Part shown: one piece after another, positions 18,351-27,126 of the stretch
Numbering within the stretch: position 1 is the first letter of the stretch
Layout of the letters: the number at the start of each line of letters is the position of its first letter
IMG/VR virus record: IMGVR_UViG_3300031251_000031
Location: 1-49,426 of that record
Reading direction: 5' to 3' (one strand)
DNA: 49,426 nt
Origin: a virus
The notes under the pieces: model-generated
The model's database searches: none
Told to the model about the DNA's origin: nothing
The model's input: only the letters and a program-made list of their open reading frames with translations
Translations under genes and position numbers: made by a program

Positions 18351-21143
18351 ATGGCGGGATTCTCTCCGTCGTGGAACGGATGGTCTAGCAGCCAGACCGG
18401 CGCGTGGGGAGCGAGTGACTTCCCAACCATCAAGTTCGCCAAGCCTGTGAAGAAGAAGTCCAGTGGGGGCGGCTGGTGGAGTGACGTGACCTCGAACGTG
18501 GTCACCGGCTTCATCGGCCACCTCGCCTCGGACGCGGAGCACATGGCCCTCGGGATGCCCGCGGGCGTCATGTACATGATCCACCACCCCATCGCCTCTG
18601 TGGAGCAGAGCGCCAAGGCGACGTGGCACGACTGGTCTCCCCTGATCCAGTCCGACCTCGCGCTGGCCAAGGCTGGCCTCGACCTCGGGGTCGGTGACTT
18701 CTCGGGAGCGTCGAAGCAGGCGGGGCTCGGCCTCAGTGATGCACACCTGTTCCTGCACCAGTTCTACGAGCATCCCCTCGCTCCGATCCTCGACGTGGCC
18801 TCTGTGCTCACAGCGGGGGCGGGCGGGGCCGCGAAGGCGGCTGATGTACTCGCCAGCGTCGGGGCTCGCAGCACCGCTCGGGCGGCCATCGCCAGCGGCA
18901 TCCGTGAGGGTGACGCGGTAGCGGTCGAACAGGCAGGCGGCTCCGCGCTCCAGCGTGCGGTCGCCAAGGCCCACGGGTCGCTGAACCCGCACACGGCCAA
19001 GATGTCCTACTACCGCCGGGTGTACGCCGGTGACTCGCAGGGATTCCGGCGGGCCACGGAGGCGGACACGACCATCAACCGCGTGAAGCGGTCGGCGTCG
19101 GGGCTGGACTACAAGGCCAAGAAGGTGAGCGACAACCCGTTCCAGCGTGCCGTCCGCAAGCAGGTGGACAGGGCTGGGGACGCCATCGCTGCACGGTCGC
19201 CTCGGGCGGCCCAGTATGTCGGCGAGACCGCGCAGTTCAAGCGGTGGCTGAAGGGTGACGCGAACGCTCGCAAGGCGGCGATCCCCTCGGTGATCGCGCA
19301 GTCCTTTCGTGCATCGCACGACGCTGGCCACGTCCTGGAAAACCTCGGGGCGCACAAGGCATACGACCTGTTCCAGCCGAACCTCCATGAGGCGCTGCTG
19401 GCTCAGGCCCGCGAGCTTCCGGCGGCGAGCTTCATCGACCCGGCGACGGGCGAACTCAACAAGGCCGCTATCAGCGAACTGACCAAGAGCGGGTGGGCGT
19501 TCGCCCGCAAGAGCGTGCTCAAGGATACGGAGAGCGCGGGCCGCAAGGCTATCGCTCGGGCGAAGGCCGCGGGCAAGTCTGATGCGGACGCGCTGGCAGC
19601 CGGGCTCAAGAAGTTCGGCGCTGACAGCGTGACGAACGATCCGCTGCTGGCCGCGCAGGATGGCGGCTACATGAAGATCGTCCGCTCGGGTACGCGGGGA
19701 ACCGACAAGCGCCCGGCGACCGCCGATCTGGTGGCCGGTGAGGCGAACAACCTTCAGCGGGCTGTGCGCATCCTGTACAAGAACCCGACGGCGGTGTGGA
19801 AGTGGGCCATCCTCGGCCTCTCCCCCCGCTACTTCGTCAACAACTTCATCGGCAACAACATCATGCTGGGCATGGCACTCAACCCCGTGGAGACCCTGCG
19901 GGGGATGTACATGCACATGCAGGCCGTGCACCAGTTCGAGGGCACCTACAACGACTTCGCCGCGCAGATGGCGGATGAGGTGGCCAAGGGCCGGATCACG
20001 GAGGAGCAGGCGCTGCGGCAGCGGTACGCCTTCCGGTCGAAGGGCCGGACGGCAGCTGAACACTGGCTCAACGCGGAGAACAACGGCTTCGCCGCCCACA
20101 TGGGTGACCTGTACAAGGCGCCGGAGGTGAAGGGCGGGCCGGTCGATGCGCTCCTCGGCAAGCGGCAGGTGAAGACGCCGAAGTTCATCCAGTGGTACCA
20201 CGGCAAGGTGCACGAGTTGACGGACAAGTTCCAGCGGACGGTGGCGGCCAACGCCACTATCCGGCGCACCCCTGAGTACCACATGTACAACGCGGAGGCG
20301 CACGCCAACGGGCTGAGCGGAGTGAAGGCTCACGAGTGGGCTATGCACCACGCGCTCCAGCACGGCGGTGTCCGTACCTACGTGCGTGACCAGATCGAGC
20401 ACACCCTCGGGCAGTATCACAGCTTCACCAAGTTGGAGCAGGGCGTCCAGCAGGTGGTGCCGTTCTACTCGTGGTCGCGGGCGATCACCCAGCACACCTG
20501 GGAGTTGACCAAGAGCCAGCCGTACAAGGTGGCGATGGTGGACGCGATCAGCGCGACCGGCGAGAAGCACGTCCAGGACATGCTCGGCCAGATGCCGGAC
20601 TTCCTGGAGGGCGCGATCCCGACCAGTCTCATCTGGGGTGGGCCGGGCGAAATCTTCTCGGCCATCACCGGCGGGAAGGTGGGGCATCGCAAGGGCGTGC
20701 TCCTGACGACGGGGCTCAACCCGTACTCCTCGGTGGCCGACCTCGTGAAGACGGGCGGAGACATCGTGGGGGCGACCAGTAAGCAGGGCAGCAGCAGCGG
20801 CCTCGACTCGCTGGCGGGTCAGTTGAACCCGATCCTGGAAGGCGGCGTCGAGCAGCTGACTGGCAAGAACCTCCTGACGGGGGCTCCGATCCAGCGCACC
20901 GGCCCGGGCATCGCGAACATCTACACCAACGCTGCGGCCAACACGCCGCAGGCGAAGCTCCTGGCGAGTCTCGGAGCGAAGGCGCAACCCGGCAGGCTGT
21001 ACGCCGGTGACACGCGCCAGCAGCTGACCAGCATCCTCGGGGTGCCGATCCGACAGGTTGACCCCGCGGAAGCCGCAAAGCTCGCTGGGGCCAAGAAAAA
21101 GAAAAGGACTGCCTACAAGCAGTCGTGGGCACCGGGCTTGTGA
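18351..21143 (+). CDS. Large ejection protein candidate
   Basis: The ATG has GGGGTGAC upstream. At 930 residues it is the largest of three adjacent probable ejection proteins. It is helical and basic, with hydrophobic stretches near residues 40-85 (VVTGFIGHLASDAEHMAL) and around 485-520 (ILGLSPRYFVNNFIGNNI), which could insert in membrane. No tape measure gene is found elsewhere, so this could only be a tape measure if the phage is long-tailed; the portal and hub favour ejection. Confidence 0.6.
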   Translation: MAGFSPSWNGWSSSQTGAWGASDFPTIKFAKPVKKKSSGGGWWSDVTSNVVTGFIGHLASDAEHMALGMPAGVMYMIHHPIASVEQSAKATWHDWSPLIQSDLALAKAGLDLGVGDFSGASKQAGLGLSDAHLFLHQFYEHPLAPILDVASVLTAGAGGAAKAADVLASVGARSTARAAIASGIREGDAVAVEQAGGSALQRAVAKAHGSLNPHTAKMSYYRRVYAGDSQGFRRATEADTTINRVKRSASGLDYKAKKVSDNPFQRAVRKQVDRAGDAIAARSPRAAQYVGETAQFKRWLKGDANARKAAIPSVIAQSFRASHDAGHVLENLGAHKAYDLFQPNLHEALLAQARELPAASFIDPATGELNKAAISELTKSGWAFARKSVLKDTESAGRKAIARAKAAGKSDADALAAGLKKFGADSVTNDPLLAAQDGGYMKIVRSGTRGTDKRPATADLVAGEANNLQRAVRILYKNPTAVWKWAILGLSPRYFVNNFIGNNIMLGMALNPVETLRGMYMHMQAVHQFEGTYNDFAAQMADEVAKGRITEEQALRQRYAFRSKGRTAAEHWLNAENNGFAAHMGDLYKAPEVKGGPVDALLGKRQVKTPKFIQWYHGKVHELTDKFQRTVAANATIRRTPEYHMYNAEAHANGLSGVKAHEWAMHHALQHGGVRTYVRDQIEHTLGQYHSFTKLEQGVQQVVPFYSWSRAITQHTWELTKSQPYKVAMVDAISATGEKHVQDMLGQMPDFLEGAIPTSLIWGGPGEIFSAITGGKVGHRKGVLLTTGLNPYSSVADLVKTGGDIVGATSKQGSSSGLDSLAGQLNPILEGGVEQLTGKNLLTGAPIQRTGPGIANIYTNAAANTPQAKLLASLGAKAQPGRLYAGDTRQQLTSILGVPIRQVDPAEAAKLAGAKKKKRTAYKQSWAPGL

Positions 21144-21152
21144 GGAGGCAGC

Positions 21153-22199
21153 ATGGCATGGAGCGTCAACTCCAGTAAATACGTCACTGACCTTCTCACC
21201 AAGCTCGGCGACCCGAACACCTCGGGCAACCGGCAGGCGCTCATGGCTTGGGCGCAGGCTGAGGGCGGCTCGGCCGGGTTCAACCCGTTCAACACCACAC
21301 AGGGTGCGGGCGGGGCGAGCGACTACAACAGCGTCGGCGTGAAGTCGTACTCGAACTACCAGTCGGGGCTCAACGCGACGGTGCAGACGCTGACCAACGG
21401 CCGCTACAAGAACATCCTCCAGGCGCTGCACTCGGGCAAGTCGAGTATGCAGGTGGCGCAGGCCATCGAGCACAGCCCTTGGGGCACCGGCGGCGGCGTG
21501 CTGAAGGTGCTCCAATCGTGGGGCGCCAAGATCCCGCCCCCAGTCCCCGGCCAGTCCGGCGGGACGACGGCGAACGGCGGGAAGATCGTCAAGGCAGGGC
21601 CGCAGGTCAGCACCAAGTTCAACGCCGACCTGTTCAAGAAGCAGACGGCCGCCCTGATGATCCAGAACGCGCAGGCTCTCACGAGCGGGGGCGATCCGGC
21701 CTCGGCAGAGAGTGACCTCCTGAGCGGCCTTGTGGCGGCTCGGAAGGCCGCGACGACCAAGGTGCTGACCAGCAGCGGAATGCCCGCCAGCGGCCCGCAC
21801 ATGGCGTCTGGTGGCCCGTTGGGGTCTGGGATCGGTGGGACAGCGGTGAAGCTGGCCTCCAAACAGCTTGGAGTGCCCTACGTCTGGGGCGGTGAAGCCG
21901 CGGGCAAGGGCTTCGACTGCTCGGGGCTGGTTCAGTACGTGTACAAGCAGATGGGCGTGGATCTCCCGCGCACCGCTGCGGAGCAGGGCAAGATGGGCTC
22001 GGCTGTGGACTACCACAACCTGAAGCCCGGCGACATCCTCGTTGAGAACAACGGGGATCACGTCGTGTTGTACGCGGGCAACGGCAAGGTGATCGAGGCC
22101 CCGCACACGGGCGACAAGGTGAAGTACGCACCCCTCAGCTGGTTCCCGGCTGACCAATATTTCGCTCGCCGCATCGTCGGCGGCAAGAAGAAGAAGTGA
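21153..22199 (+). CDS. Virion-associated NlpC/P60 peptidoglycan hydrolase
   Basis: The ATG has GAGGAGG upstream. The N-terminal 110 residues resemble a lysozyme-like or wall-binding domain (ALMAWAQAEGGSAGFNP). The C-terminal 115 residues are a clear NlpC/P60 domain: catalytic Cys in FDCSGLVQYVY, the PGDILV strand, and catalytic His in DHVVLYAG. It cuts peptide bonds in peptidoglycan. Being next to the ejection genes, it probably acts at entry, while the 23422 lysozyme acts at exit. Confidence 0.85.
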   Translation: MAWSVNSSKYVTDLLTKLGDPNTSGNRQALMAWAQAEGGSAGFNPFNTTQGAGGASDYNSVGVKSYSNYQSGLNATVQTLTNGRYKNILQALHSGKSSMQVAQAIEHSPWGTGGGVLKVLQSWGAKIPPPVPGQSGGTTANGGKIVKAGPQVSTKFNADLFKKQTAALMIQNAQALTSGGDPASAESDLLSGLVAARKAATTKVLTSSGMPASGPHMASGGPLGSGIGGTAVKLASKQLGVPYVWGGEAAGKGFDCSGLVQYVYKQMGVDLPRTAAEQGKMGSAVDYHNLKPGDILVENNGDHVVLYAGNGKVIEAPHTGDKVKYAPLSWFPADQYFARRIVGGKKKK

Positions 22200-22206
22200 G
22201 GACAGA

Positions 22207-22965
22207 ATGGCAGCAAAGCTCTCTCCGGGAGCCCTGAAGTTCCTGCGCAACAACCCCCAGAAGTTCGGCGGGGCTCGTAACTCACTCCAGTTGGAGAAGT
22301 TCCGGGCACACCAGATGTCGCAGCACATCGGCCAGCGACAGCCCCTCCAGGGCCACCCGCTCCAGGGCGGCCATCCCCCGGTCGCGCAGGGCGGCATCCC
22401 CACGTTGCACAACAACCCGATCCTCGGGCACGGTGGCGTACCCCAGGGCAACCCGTTCGCTCCGGGTGGCGGCCACGGTGGACAGCCCCAGGGCGGCTAC
22501 ACCGGCCTCCAGGGCATCATCGACTACATCAACAAGAACGGCCTGACGGGCGACCAGCTGACGAACCTGACCAATGGGGCCACCGGCTCTGATGGTATGG
22601 CGGTCGGTGGGGCCAATGGGGTCTTTGCGGGCCTCTCGCCTTACGCCGCTCACTGGCTGGCGACCTCCGGCCTGCTGACGCAGAACGCGCAGCAGAGTGT
22701 GCCGACCACGGACGCCCAGGGCAACCCGCTGACGGGGACGGCGCTGGCCATCGCCAACGCGCAGAACGCCCTCTACGGGCAGCAGGCCCCGAAGTACAGT
22801 CTGGCGCAGGGCATCACCTCCGACCAGCTGGGCAGCCTGATCGGCATGATCCAGCAGGGCGGCTACGCCAAGGGCTACGGCGCAGGCGGAGCAACCGCTC
22901 CGGCACTCCCCGGCTTCGGCCCGGCGGCGCCTCCGTATCAGGCCAATCCGATCGTAGCCCACTAG
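22207..22965 (+). CDS. Gly/Gln-rich hypothetical structural protein
   Basis: The ATG has GAGGACAG upstream. The 252 residues include a His/Gln/Gly/Pro-rich segment (residues 40-100) with loose repeats of the type Q-G-x-P, then a helical half. No family is recognised. Its composition resembles the three probable ejection proteins, so a minor virion protein is likely. Confidence 0.65.
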   Translation: MAAKLSPGALKFLRNNPQKFGGARNSLQLEKFRAHQMSQHIGQRQPLQGHPLQGGHPPVAQGGIPTLHNNPILGHGGVPQGNPFAPGGGHGGQPQGGYTGLQGIIDYINKNGLTGDQLTNLTNGATGSDGMAVGGANGVFAGLSPYAAHWLATSGLLTQNAQQSVPTTDAQGNPLTGTALAIANAQNALYGQQAPKYSLAQGITSDQLGSLIGMIQQGGYAKGYGAGGATAPALPGFGPAAPPYQANPIVAH

Positions 22966-22972
22966 GTGCGAT

Positions 22973-23188
22973 GTGACCCCGGCTGAAACCCGTGATCTGA
23001 GTCTCATCTACGACATCGTGAAAGACACACAGGACGACGTAAAGGATCTGGCCACCAGGCTGGACGCCCACGTGTTGGAGACCCAGAGCAAGATTGACAA
23101 CGTGAAGAAGGTCACCGACTTCATCAAGTACGCCGGTGGCATTGGCACAGCGGTGCTCGTCGCTGCCGTGTCCGCCGGACGACTCTAG
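22973..23188 (+). CDS. Small membrane protein, holin-like
   Basis: GTG at 22973 starts a 71-residue protein. Residues 1-50 are a charged helix likely to be coiled coil (VKDTQDDVKDLATRLDAH), followed by one hydrophobic segment at the end (GGIGTAVLVAAVSAGRL). A long helix plus single C-terminal membrane segment is typical of small lysis-cassette proteins. It lies just before the two-segment holin candidate. Confidence 0.7.
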   Translation: MTPAETRDLSLIYDIVKDTQDDVKDLATRLDAHVLETQSKIDNVKKVTDFIKYAGGIGTAVLVAAVSAGRL

Positions 23189-23195
23189 GAGGATC

Positions 23196-23429
23196 ATGTT
23201 CGCAAGGATCAAGGCCGCCGTAGCTGCATTCGTGGCGCGAGCGGACGTACAGAGTGTGGCCCGCCATGCGGCCACCGCGGGTGGGGCCGTCATCATCGCG
23301 GCCGTCACCGTGGGCGGAGTCCACGCGATCACCGCTGGTGTCGCGATTGCGGCGCTGGCTGCCGCTGGCCGGGTCATCTGGCTGGCCGTGCAGGCCCGTC
23401 TTCAGAAGGCAGCTGCCCCGAGTGCTTGA
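23196..23429 (+). CDS. Holin candidate
   Basis: The ATG has TAGGAGG upstream. The 77-residue product has two hydrophobic segments (residues about 24-40 and 44-63) rich in Ala, Val and Ile, and a basic C-terminus. Two-segment small proteins directly before an endolysin are usually holins, which permeabilise the membrane at lysis. Its last 8 bases overlap the lysozyme start. Confidence 0.7.
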   Translation: MFARIKAAVAAFVARADVQSVARHAATAGGAVIIAAVTVGGVHAITAGVAIAALAAAGRVIWLAVQARLQKAAAPSA

Positions 23430-24168
23430 CCGGCTCGGCATCGACGTGTCGAACAACAACGGCGTAGTCGATGTGGCCGGGCTCAAGAAGGCGCACCCCA
23501 ACCTCGTGGTGCTCGGCGTCAAGGCGACCGAAGGCACAGGCTTCGTTGACCAGGAGCGCGGTGCCAACTTCAGCAAGGCGATCAAGGAAGGGCTGGTGGT
23601 GAACTTCTACCACTTCGCCCGGCCCAGCGAGCATCCCGGCCAGACCGGGGGCGTCGTGGAGGCCAACTTCTTTTGGGAGCACGTGAAGGCGTACAAGGCG
23701 GGAGACCTGTTCGGCAGGCTCGTTCTCGACTACGAGGAGCACGCCGACCCGGCGTTCGCCAAGGCGTTCTGTGACCGCATTCGTGTGCTGTCCGGCGTCG
23801 CCCCCATGGTCTATCTGAGCGGCAGCCGCACGGGCGAAGCCCCGAAGGGTTACCCGCTGTGGATCGCAGCCTACGGGCCGCAGGTGGCCAGCTACGTCCC
23901 TGCGGGGGCCAAGCTGTACATGTGGCAGTACACCGACGCCCTCGATGGGCACTTCGATGCCTCGCACGTCTACGTCACCCAGGACGAACTCCTCGGGAAG
24001 ACGGAGCCGCGACGGGTGCTGGAGGTGACCGGCAGGTTCGGTCGGGTGTTCAAGCGCATCCCCTACGGGGCGGGCCGCGTCAAGCGGTACCTGCGCAGTA
24101 AGGCAGCTAAGAAAGATAAGGCTCAGGGTCGGCGCTTCTACCGCCGCCTCTGGCCACGCAAGGGCTAG
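23422..24168 (+). CDS. GH25-type lysozyme (endolysin)
   Basis: GTG at 23422 overlaps the holin stop. The 248-residue product shows glycoside hydrolase 25 markers: GIDVSNNNG at the start, VKATEG, NFYHFARP, the acidic LVLDYEE, and WQYTD. These enzymes cut the sugar backbone of peptidoglycan. After about residue 190 the tail is strongly basic (RSKAAKKDKAQGRRFYRR), which may bind the wall or act on membrane. It is the last gene of the late operon. Confidence 0.87.
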   Translation: MLDRLGIDVSNNNGVVDVAGLKKAHPNLVVLGVKATEGTGFVDQERGANFSKAIKEGLVVNFYHFARPSEHPGQTGGVVEANFFWEHVKAYKAGDLFGRLVLDYEEHADPAFAKAFCDRIRVLSGVAPMVYLSGSRTGEAPKGYPLWIAAYGPQVASYVPAGAKLYMWQYTDALDGHFDASHVYVTQDELLGKTEPRRVLEVTGRFGRVFKRIPYGAGRVKRYLRSKAAKKDKAQGRRFYRRLWPRKG

Positions 24169-24176
24169 AACGCAAA

Positions 24177-24220
24177 AAGGGCCGTACCCCACTGGATCTC
24201 TCCGGCGGGGTACGGCCCTT
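24177..24220. terminator. Two-way intrinsic terminator between late and leftward operons
   Basis: AAGGGCCGTACCCC at 24177-24190 pairs perfectly over 14 bp with 24207-24220 around a 16-base loop. A-rich sequence on the left gives TTTTT on the minus strand, and the right side gives CTTTAGTCTTT on the plus strand. It ends both the late operon and the leftward arm, which converge here. Confidence 0.92.
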
Positions 24221-24226
24221 TAGTCT

Positions 24227-24239
24227 TTACTGGCTCAGG
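24227..24239 (-). repeat. Dispersed motif copy next to terminator
   Basis: A perfect copy, oriented with leftward transcription, 16 bases beyond the stop of the 24256 gene and immediately before the two-way terminator. No gene follows it, so in this place it cannot be a translation-start element. Confidence 0.92.
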
Positions 24240-24255
24240 TTGTTGCGGCGGGAAC

Positions 24256-24651
24256 CTACTCCTCCTCTGTCCTACCAACCACCCGACCGGCCTGATCAGC
24301 GAACGCTGCGGGCGTCCATACGCATCGAGCGTGCGCCAGCCGGTGAGGTACGCCAGTCGTGAAGCTGAACATGTCCAAGCACCACATGATCGGTTCTCCG
24401 CAGACGGCGCAGTTCGCCTCGCCGCCGCCGCTGAGTTTCACGAGTTGGCCGTCGTCGGGGTCGAAATACCAGCTGTCCAAGTCAACCATTCGTCGTCTCC
24501 TCTGTCCACCGCCCCGGTCATCGTTTTCGTAACAAGTGCCGAGTTCCCGTTGACCCTTCGCTGCCTGTTTGAGCCGTTCGGGCCACTTGTCGTACTCGCG
24601 CTCAGCGCGTTCCAACTCCGCAATGATGTCTGGCCGATTGGTGGTGGTCAC
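24256..24651 (-). CDS. Zinc-ribbon-like hypothetical protein
   Basis: The 131-residue product is the last leftward gene. A central CAVC and a later CLDM..C arrangement (residues about 82-110) suggests a small zinc-binding unit around NCAVCGEPIMWCLD. The N-terminal third is charged helix. Its start overlaps the previous gene by 4 bases. No specific function is recognised. Confidence 0.7.
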   Translation of the reverse strand: MTTTNRPDIIAELERAEREYDKWPERLKQAAKGQRELGTCYENDDRGGGQRRRRMVDLDSWYFDPDDGQLVKLSGGGEANCAVCGEPIMWCLDMFSFTTGVPHRLAHARCVWTPAAFADQAGRVVGRTEEE

Positions 24652-25016
24652 GGCCGGAGTGCGCCGCTGCCGATGCCCGATCCCGGGCCTGCCTGCGGCT
24701 GGTTGGGGCCGAACGCCTGTGCGGCGGCGGCCTCCTGCTCCATGCGCTGGGCGATGGCTGCCGGGGCCAGTCCTACACCGTTGAAGCCGTACTCGGACGC
24801 CTCGGACTCAGGCTCGGAGAACTCGACGCTTCCCTCGGTGAATGCCCCCGCCAGGACGGCTGCCAGGACACCCGGGTTGATGCCTGCCTCTACCGGCGGG
24901 CCGAAGACCTCGGCCAGTTCCGCGTACAGGGCCTTGGCGGCCTCCAGGGAAAGCTCGAACAGTTCGTCCGTGCCCTCGCTGGACGGCAGGGTGAGCAGGA
25001 ATCTCTGCTCGATCAT
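24648..25016 (-). CDS. Acidic hypothetical protein
   Basis: The ATG at 25016 overlaps the upstream stop (ATGA). The 122 residues are acidic and Ala/Glu-rich, starting with a beta segment (EQRFLLTLP) and ending Gly/Pro-rich. It resembles small accessory proteins of actinophages, but no family is recognised. Confidence 0.65.
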   Translation of the reverse strand: MIEQRFLLTLPSSEGTDELFELSLEAAKALYAELAEVFGPPVEAGINPGVLAAVLAGAFTEGSVEFSEPESEASEYGFNGVGLAPAAIAQRMEQEAAAAQAFGPNQPQAGPGSGIGSGALRP

Positions 25017-25225
25017 GGGCGGTTCCTTTTCCGAGAGGCTTTGGCGACCCGCCCCTTCTTGCGACGGCGGGCACGCTCGGCCTCGTTGAACTCCGGGTTG
25101 CCCAGCCCCAGCGAGTACAGGACTGCGCTGGAGTAGACACCGAAGTAGTAGTCCAGGGCGTTCAGCTGGCTGCCGAAGCGGGTGCCTCGTCCGCAGCGTC
25201 GTGCGCGCCTGCGCCAATGGGTCAT
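25013..25225 (-). CDS. Basic small protein
   Basis: The ATG at 25225 overlaps the previous stop by 4 bases. The 70 residues have arginine clusters at both ends (HWRRRARRCGRG and RARRRKKGRVAK) around a Tyr-rich middle (LDYYFGVYSSAVLYSLG). It may bind nucleic acid. The call rests on coding coupling and composition. Confidence 0.6.
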   Translation of the reverse strand: MTHWRRRARRCGRGTRFGSQLNALDYYFGVYSSAVLYSLGLGNPEFNEAERARRRKKGRVAKASRKRNRP

Positions 25226-25410
25226 GCGCCACCTGCAATGTGCTCGGCAACCTGCGCCTGCGCATCGATCCACGCCCGCTCGCTGACCAGGGTGAGCACC
25301 ACCTTGTCGCGGAGTCCTTCGACCTTCGCGATGCGGTACTGCTCCCACCAGTCATAGAAGGGAAGGCGCACCGATGCACCCACCACGGGGTTGACCTTGG
25401 GCGGCCTCAT
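25222..25410 (-). CDS. Small hypothetical protein
   Basis: 62 residues, ATG start, overlapping its neighbours by 4 bases on both sides, which supports coding. It has aromatic FYDWWEQYRI followed by a beta segment. No family is recognised. Confidence 0.6.
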   Translation of the reverse strand: MRPPKVNPVVGASVRLPFYDWWEQYRIAKVEGLRDKVVLTLVSERAWIDAQAQVAEHIAGGA

Positions 25411-25616
25411 GTGCCCTCCGAATGACGGCGGGCGGCCAGGCGCTTCGTGCTGCCCCCAATCGTGGCCAGCTTGTCCAGCACGTCGAGCGGGATGACCCGG
25501 CCGATCATGCGGGGGCTGCCTTCGCGGGGCTCGGCCGCTGGCCCGTTGCGGCGCTTGCGGTAGACCGCCCAGGTGATGGGCATGGTCTCCTCACTGTCTG
25601 AGTCGAGCTTTGCCAT
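25407..25616 (-). CDS. Small basic hypothetical protein
   Basis: 69 residues, starting with ATG and ending in an overlap with the next gene. Arg and Lys are spread through the chain (VYRKRRNG, KRLAARRH). No family is recognised. It follows the exonuclease gene by 7 bases, so it is in the same operon. Confidence 0.6.
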   Translation of the reverse strand: MAKLDSDSEETMPITWAVYRKRRNGPAAEPREGSPRMIGRVIPLDVLDKLATIGGSTKRLAARRHSEGT

Positions 25617-25623
25617 GGGCCTC

Positions 25624-26259
25624 CTAGGGCATGTACTTGCTGCCCGGGGTCGGGGAACCAGTCCACGTCTTGGGCTTGCCCAACATGCCCCGCTCGCGCA
25701 GGGCCAGACGCAGTTCCATGTGCTGGATCACGTCGCCCTCGACCCGCTGCCGGGTGAGTTCGACGCCGTATTCGGAAAGGCGGTTCGCCTCGCGCCACTT
25801 CGTCTGATCCATCTGCACCTTGGGGGATGCGATGCCCAGCATGGCGGCAAGGTTCTCCTGGGACTTGCTCAGGCCGGAGAACTTCACCAGGTCGCCCTTG
25901 GTGTCCTCCGTGAGCTTGTCGGCGAGCGTCGGCAGACCGAACTCGATCAGGGCCGCGTTCACCACGGCCAGGTCGTAGCCCCGGATGAAGTGCCCGGTCA
26001 CCGCGTCGGCCCGGTCGTACTGCTCCAGGAAGGCAGTCAGCATCCGGTGCTGCTGCTCATCGTTCGGGCCGCCCACCTGCTCGTTGCGGAGCAGGACGGA
26101 CTGCACCTTGCCCTGCCCTCGGATGTTCGCCTCGACATCCACCCACGACCAACCGATGGCCGTGATTTCCTTCGTCACCCAGTCGCCCCCGTACCAGTTC
26201 AGGGGGCGTGCCTCCACATCGAAGTCGAGCCAGCGGAGGGCGGGGCCGGTGAAGATCAC
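25624..26259 (-). CDS. DnaQ-like 3'-5' exonuclease
   Basis: The 211-residue product has the DEDD-type RNase H fold pattern: DFDVEARP as the first acidic strand, then GHFIRGYDLAVVNAALIEFG as the second motif, and a later acidic helix. Such enzymes degrade single-stranded DNA or RNA from 3' ends, in proofreading or recombination. The GTG start overlaps the previous stop. It is separate from the exonuclease domain of the split polymerase. Confidence 0.75.
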   Translation of the reverse strand: MIFTGPALRWLDFDVEARPLNWYGGDWVTKEITAIGWSWVDVEANIRGQGKVQSVLLRNEQVGGPNDEQQHRMLTAFLEQYDRADAVTGHFIRGYDLAVVNAALIEFGLPTLADKLTEDTKGDLVKFSGLSKSQENLAAMLGIASPKVQMDQTKWREANRLSEYGVELTRQRVEGDVIQHMELRLALRERGMLGKPKTWTGSPTPGSKYMP

Positions 26260-26486
26260 GCGGTCTCCAGGGTCTCCACGTAGGCGGAGAGGAGGGCCGG
26301 GGTGAACGCCTTGCCCTTGGCGGCGGCAACGGCCATGTCGTTCTCCAGCGTCGGGAGCACGTCGTTGATCTCCCGGTCAGCCAGGAGGCTGTACTTCAGG
26401 CGGATCGCAGAGCGCACCGTCTTGACGGCGGCGGCCATGCTGATCTCTGCTTCTACCTTGCGCTTCAAAGTCGATCTCCTCGTCAC
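26256..26486 (-). CDS. Small helical protein
   Basis: 76 residues, ATG start, with an overlap on each side. The N-terminus is basic (MTRRSTLKRK) and the rest is amphipathic helix with acidic end. It sits between SSB-linked genes and the exonuclease. No family is recognised. Confidence 0.6.
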   Translation of the reverse strand: MTRRSTLKRKVEAEISMAAAVKTVRSAIRLKYSLLADREINDVLPTLENDMAVAAAKGKAFTPALLSAYVETLETA

Positions 26487-26695
26487 GCCCGGGAGTCGCG
26501 GAACCGCTCAGCCTCCGCCGTGATGGCAGGGTCAAGCCGGTCATCCGACTCCCGGGACAGGGTTGAAACCCACCCGGCCTGATGACAGTCCTGATGGGGT
26601 GCGTCGCGTGGTCGGCGAACTACCGACCGCTGAATGCGGACGCGCCATGCCCAGAGGGCACGCAAACGGGAGACCGCCTCACGGGTCTCCGGCAC
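26483..26695 (-). CDS. Small basic protein downstream of SSB
   Basis: The frame is open between SSB and the next gene and ends in an ATGA-type overlap. GTG at 26695 gives 70 residues; the start is uncertain because the ribosome site is weak. The sequence is Arg-rich (RALWAWRVRIQRSVVRRPRD) and carries HQDCHQAGW. The role is unknown, perhaps DNA-binding given SSB next to it. Confidence 0.5.
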   Translation of the reverse strand: MPETREAVSRLRALWAWRVRIQRSVVRRPRDAPHQDCHQAGWVSTLSRESDDRLDPAITAEAERFRDSRA

Positions 26696-26705
26696 GTCCG
26701 GTCGC

Positions 26706-27116
26706 TCAGAAGGGCGACGTTGCGGACTGCGCGGGGGCAGGTGCGGCGGCCGGGGCCGACTGGCCACCGAATGCATCGCCACCTGCGGGCTGCTGATTCA
26801 CGACTTCGCGCTCCTTGGGCGTGGCCACCGGGGCCGCACTCAGGGTGTAGGCGCTGACGTTGTGGTACGTCTTGCCGTTCTTCTCGCTGCTGCGGTACTC
26901 CCCGTGCACGGCGACCAGCTGCCCCTCCTGGAGGTTCTGGACGGCGTAGGCAAGCTCCGGCCACGCGGTGATCGAGAACAGCTTTTGGTCGTGGCCCGTG
27001 AGGGTGAAGCGGGCGACGGTCTGGTTGTTGACCTCATCGGTCGTGACCACCGGGGCGTCCTTGCCGAACTTGGTGGCGGTGCCAATGACGGTCACGTAGG
27101 TCTTGCCTTCAGCCAT
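26706..27116 (-). CDS. ssb: Single-stranded DNA-binding protein
   Basis: 136 residues with an OB-fold core (residues 5-95): YVTVIGTATKFGKDAP, VARFTLTGHD, ITAWPELA, LVAVHGEYRSSEKNGKTYHNV. The tail is Ala/Pro/Gln-rich and ends TSPF, like the protein-binding tip of bacterial SSB. The ATG has AAAGGAG upstream, directly after a motif copy. It coats single-stranded DNA in replication and recombination. Confidence 0.9.
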   Translation of the reverse strand: MAEGKTYVTVIGTATKFGKDAPVVTTDEVNNQTVARFTLTGHDQKLFSITAWPELAYAVQNLQEGQLVAVHGEYRSSEKNGKTYHNVSAYTLSAAPVATPKEREVVNQQPAGGDAFGGQSAPAAAPAPAQSATSPF

Positions 27117-27126
27117 GGTCTCTCCT

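Noticed and set aside
18330-22451. Very long leftward open frame under the ejection genes
   Set aside because: It lies opposite well-supported rightward genes and reflects third-position G+C bias; no ribosome site or domain is seen.
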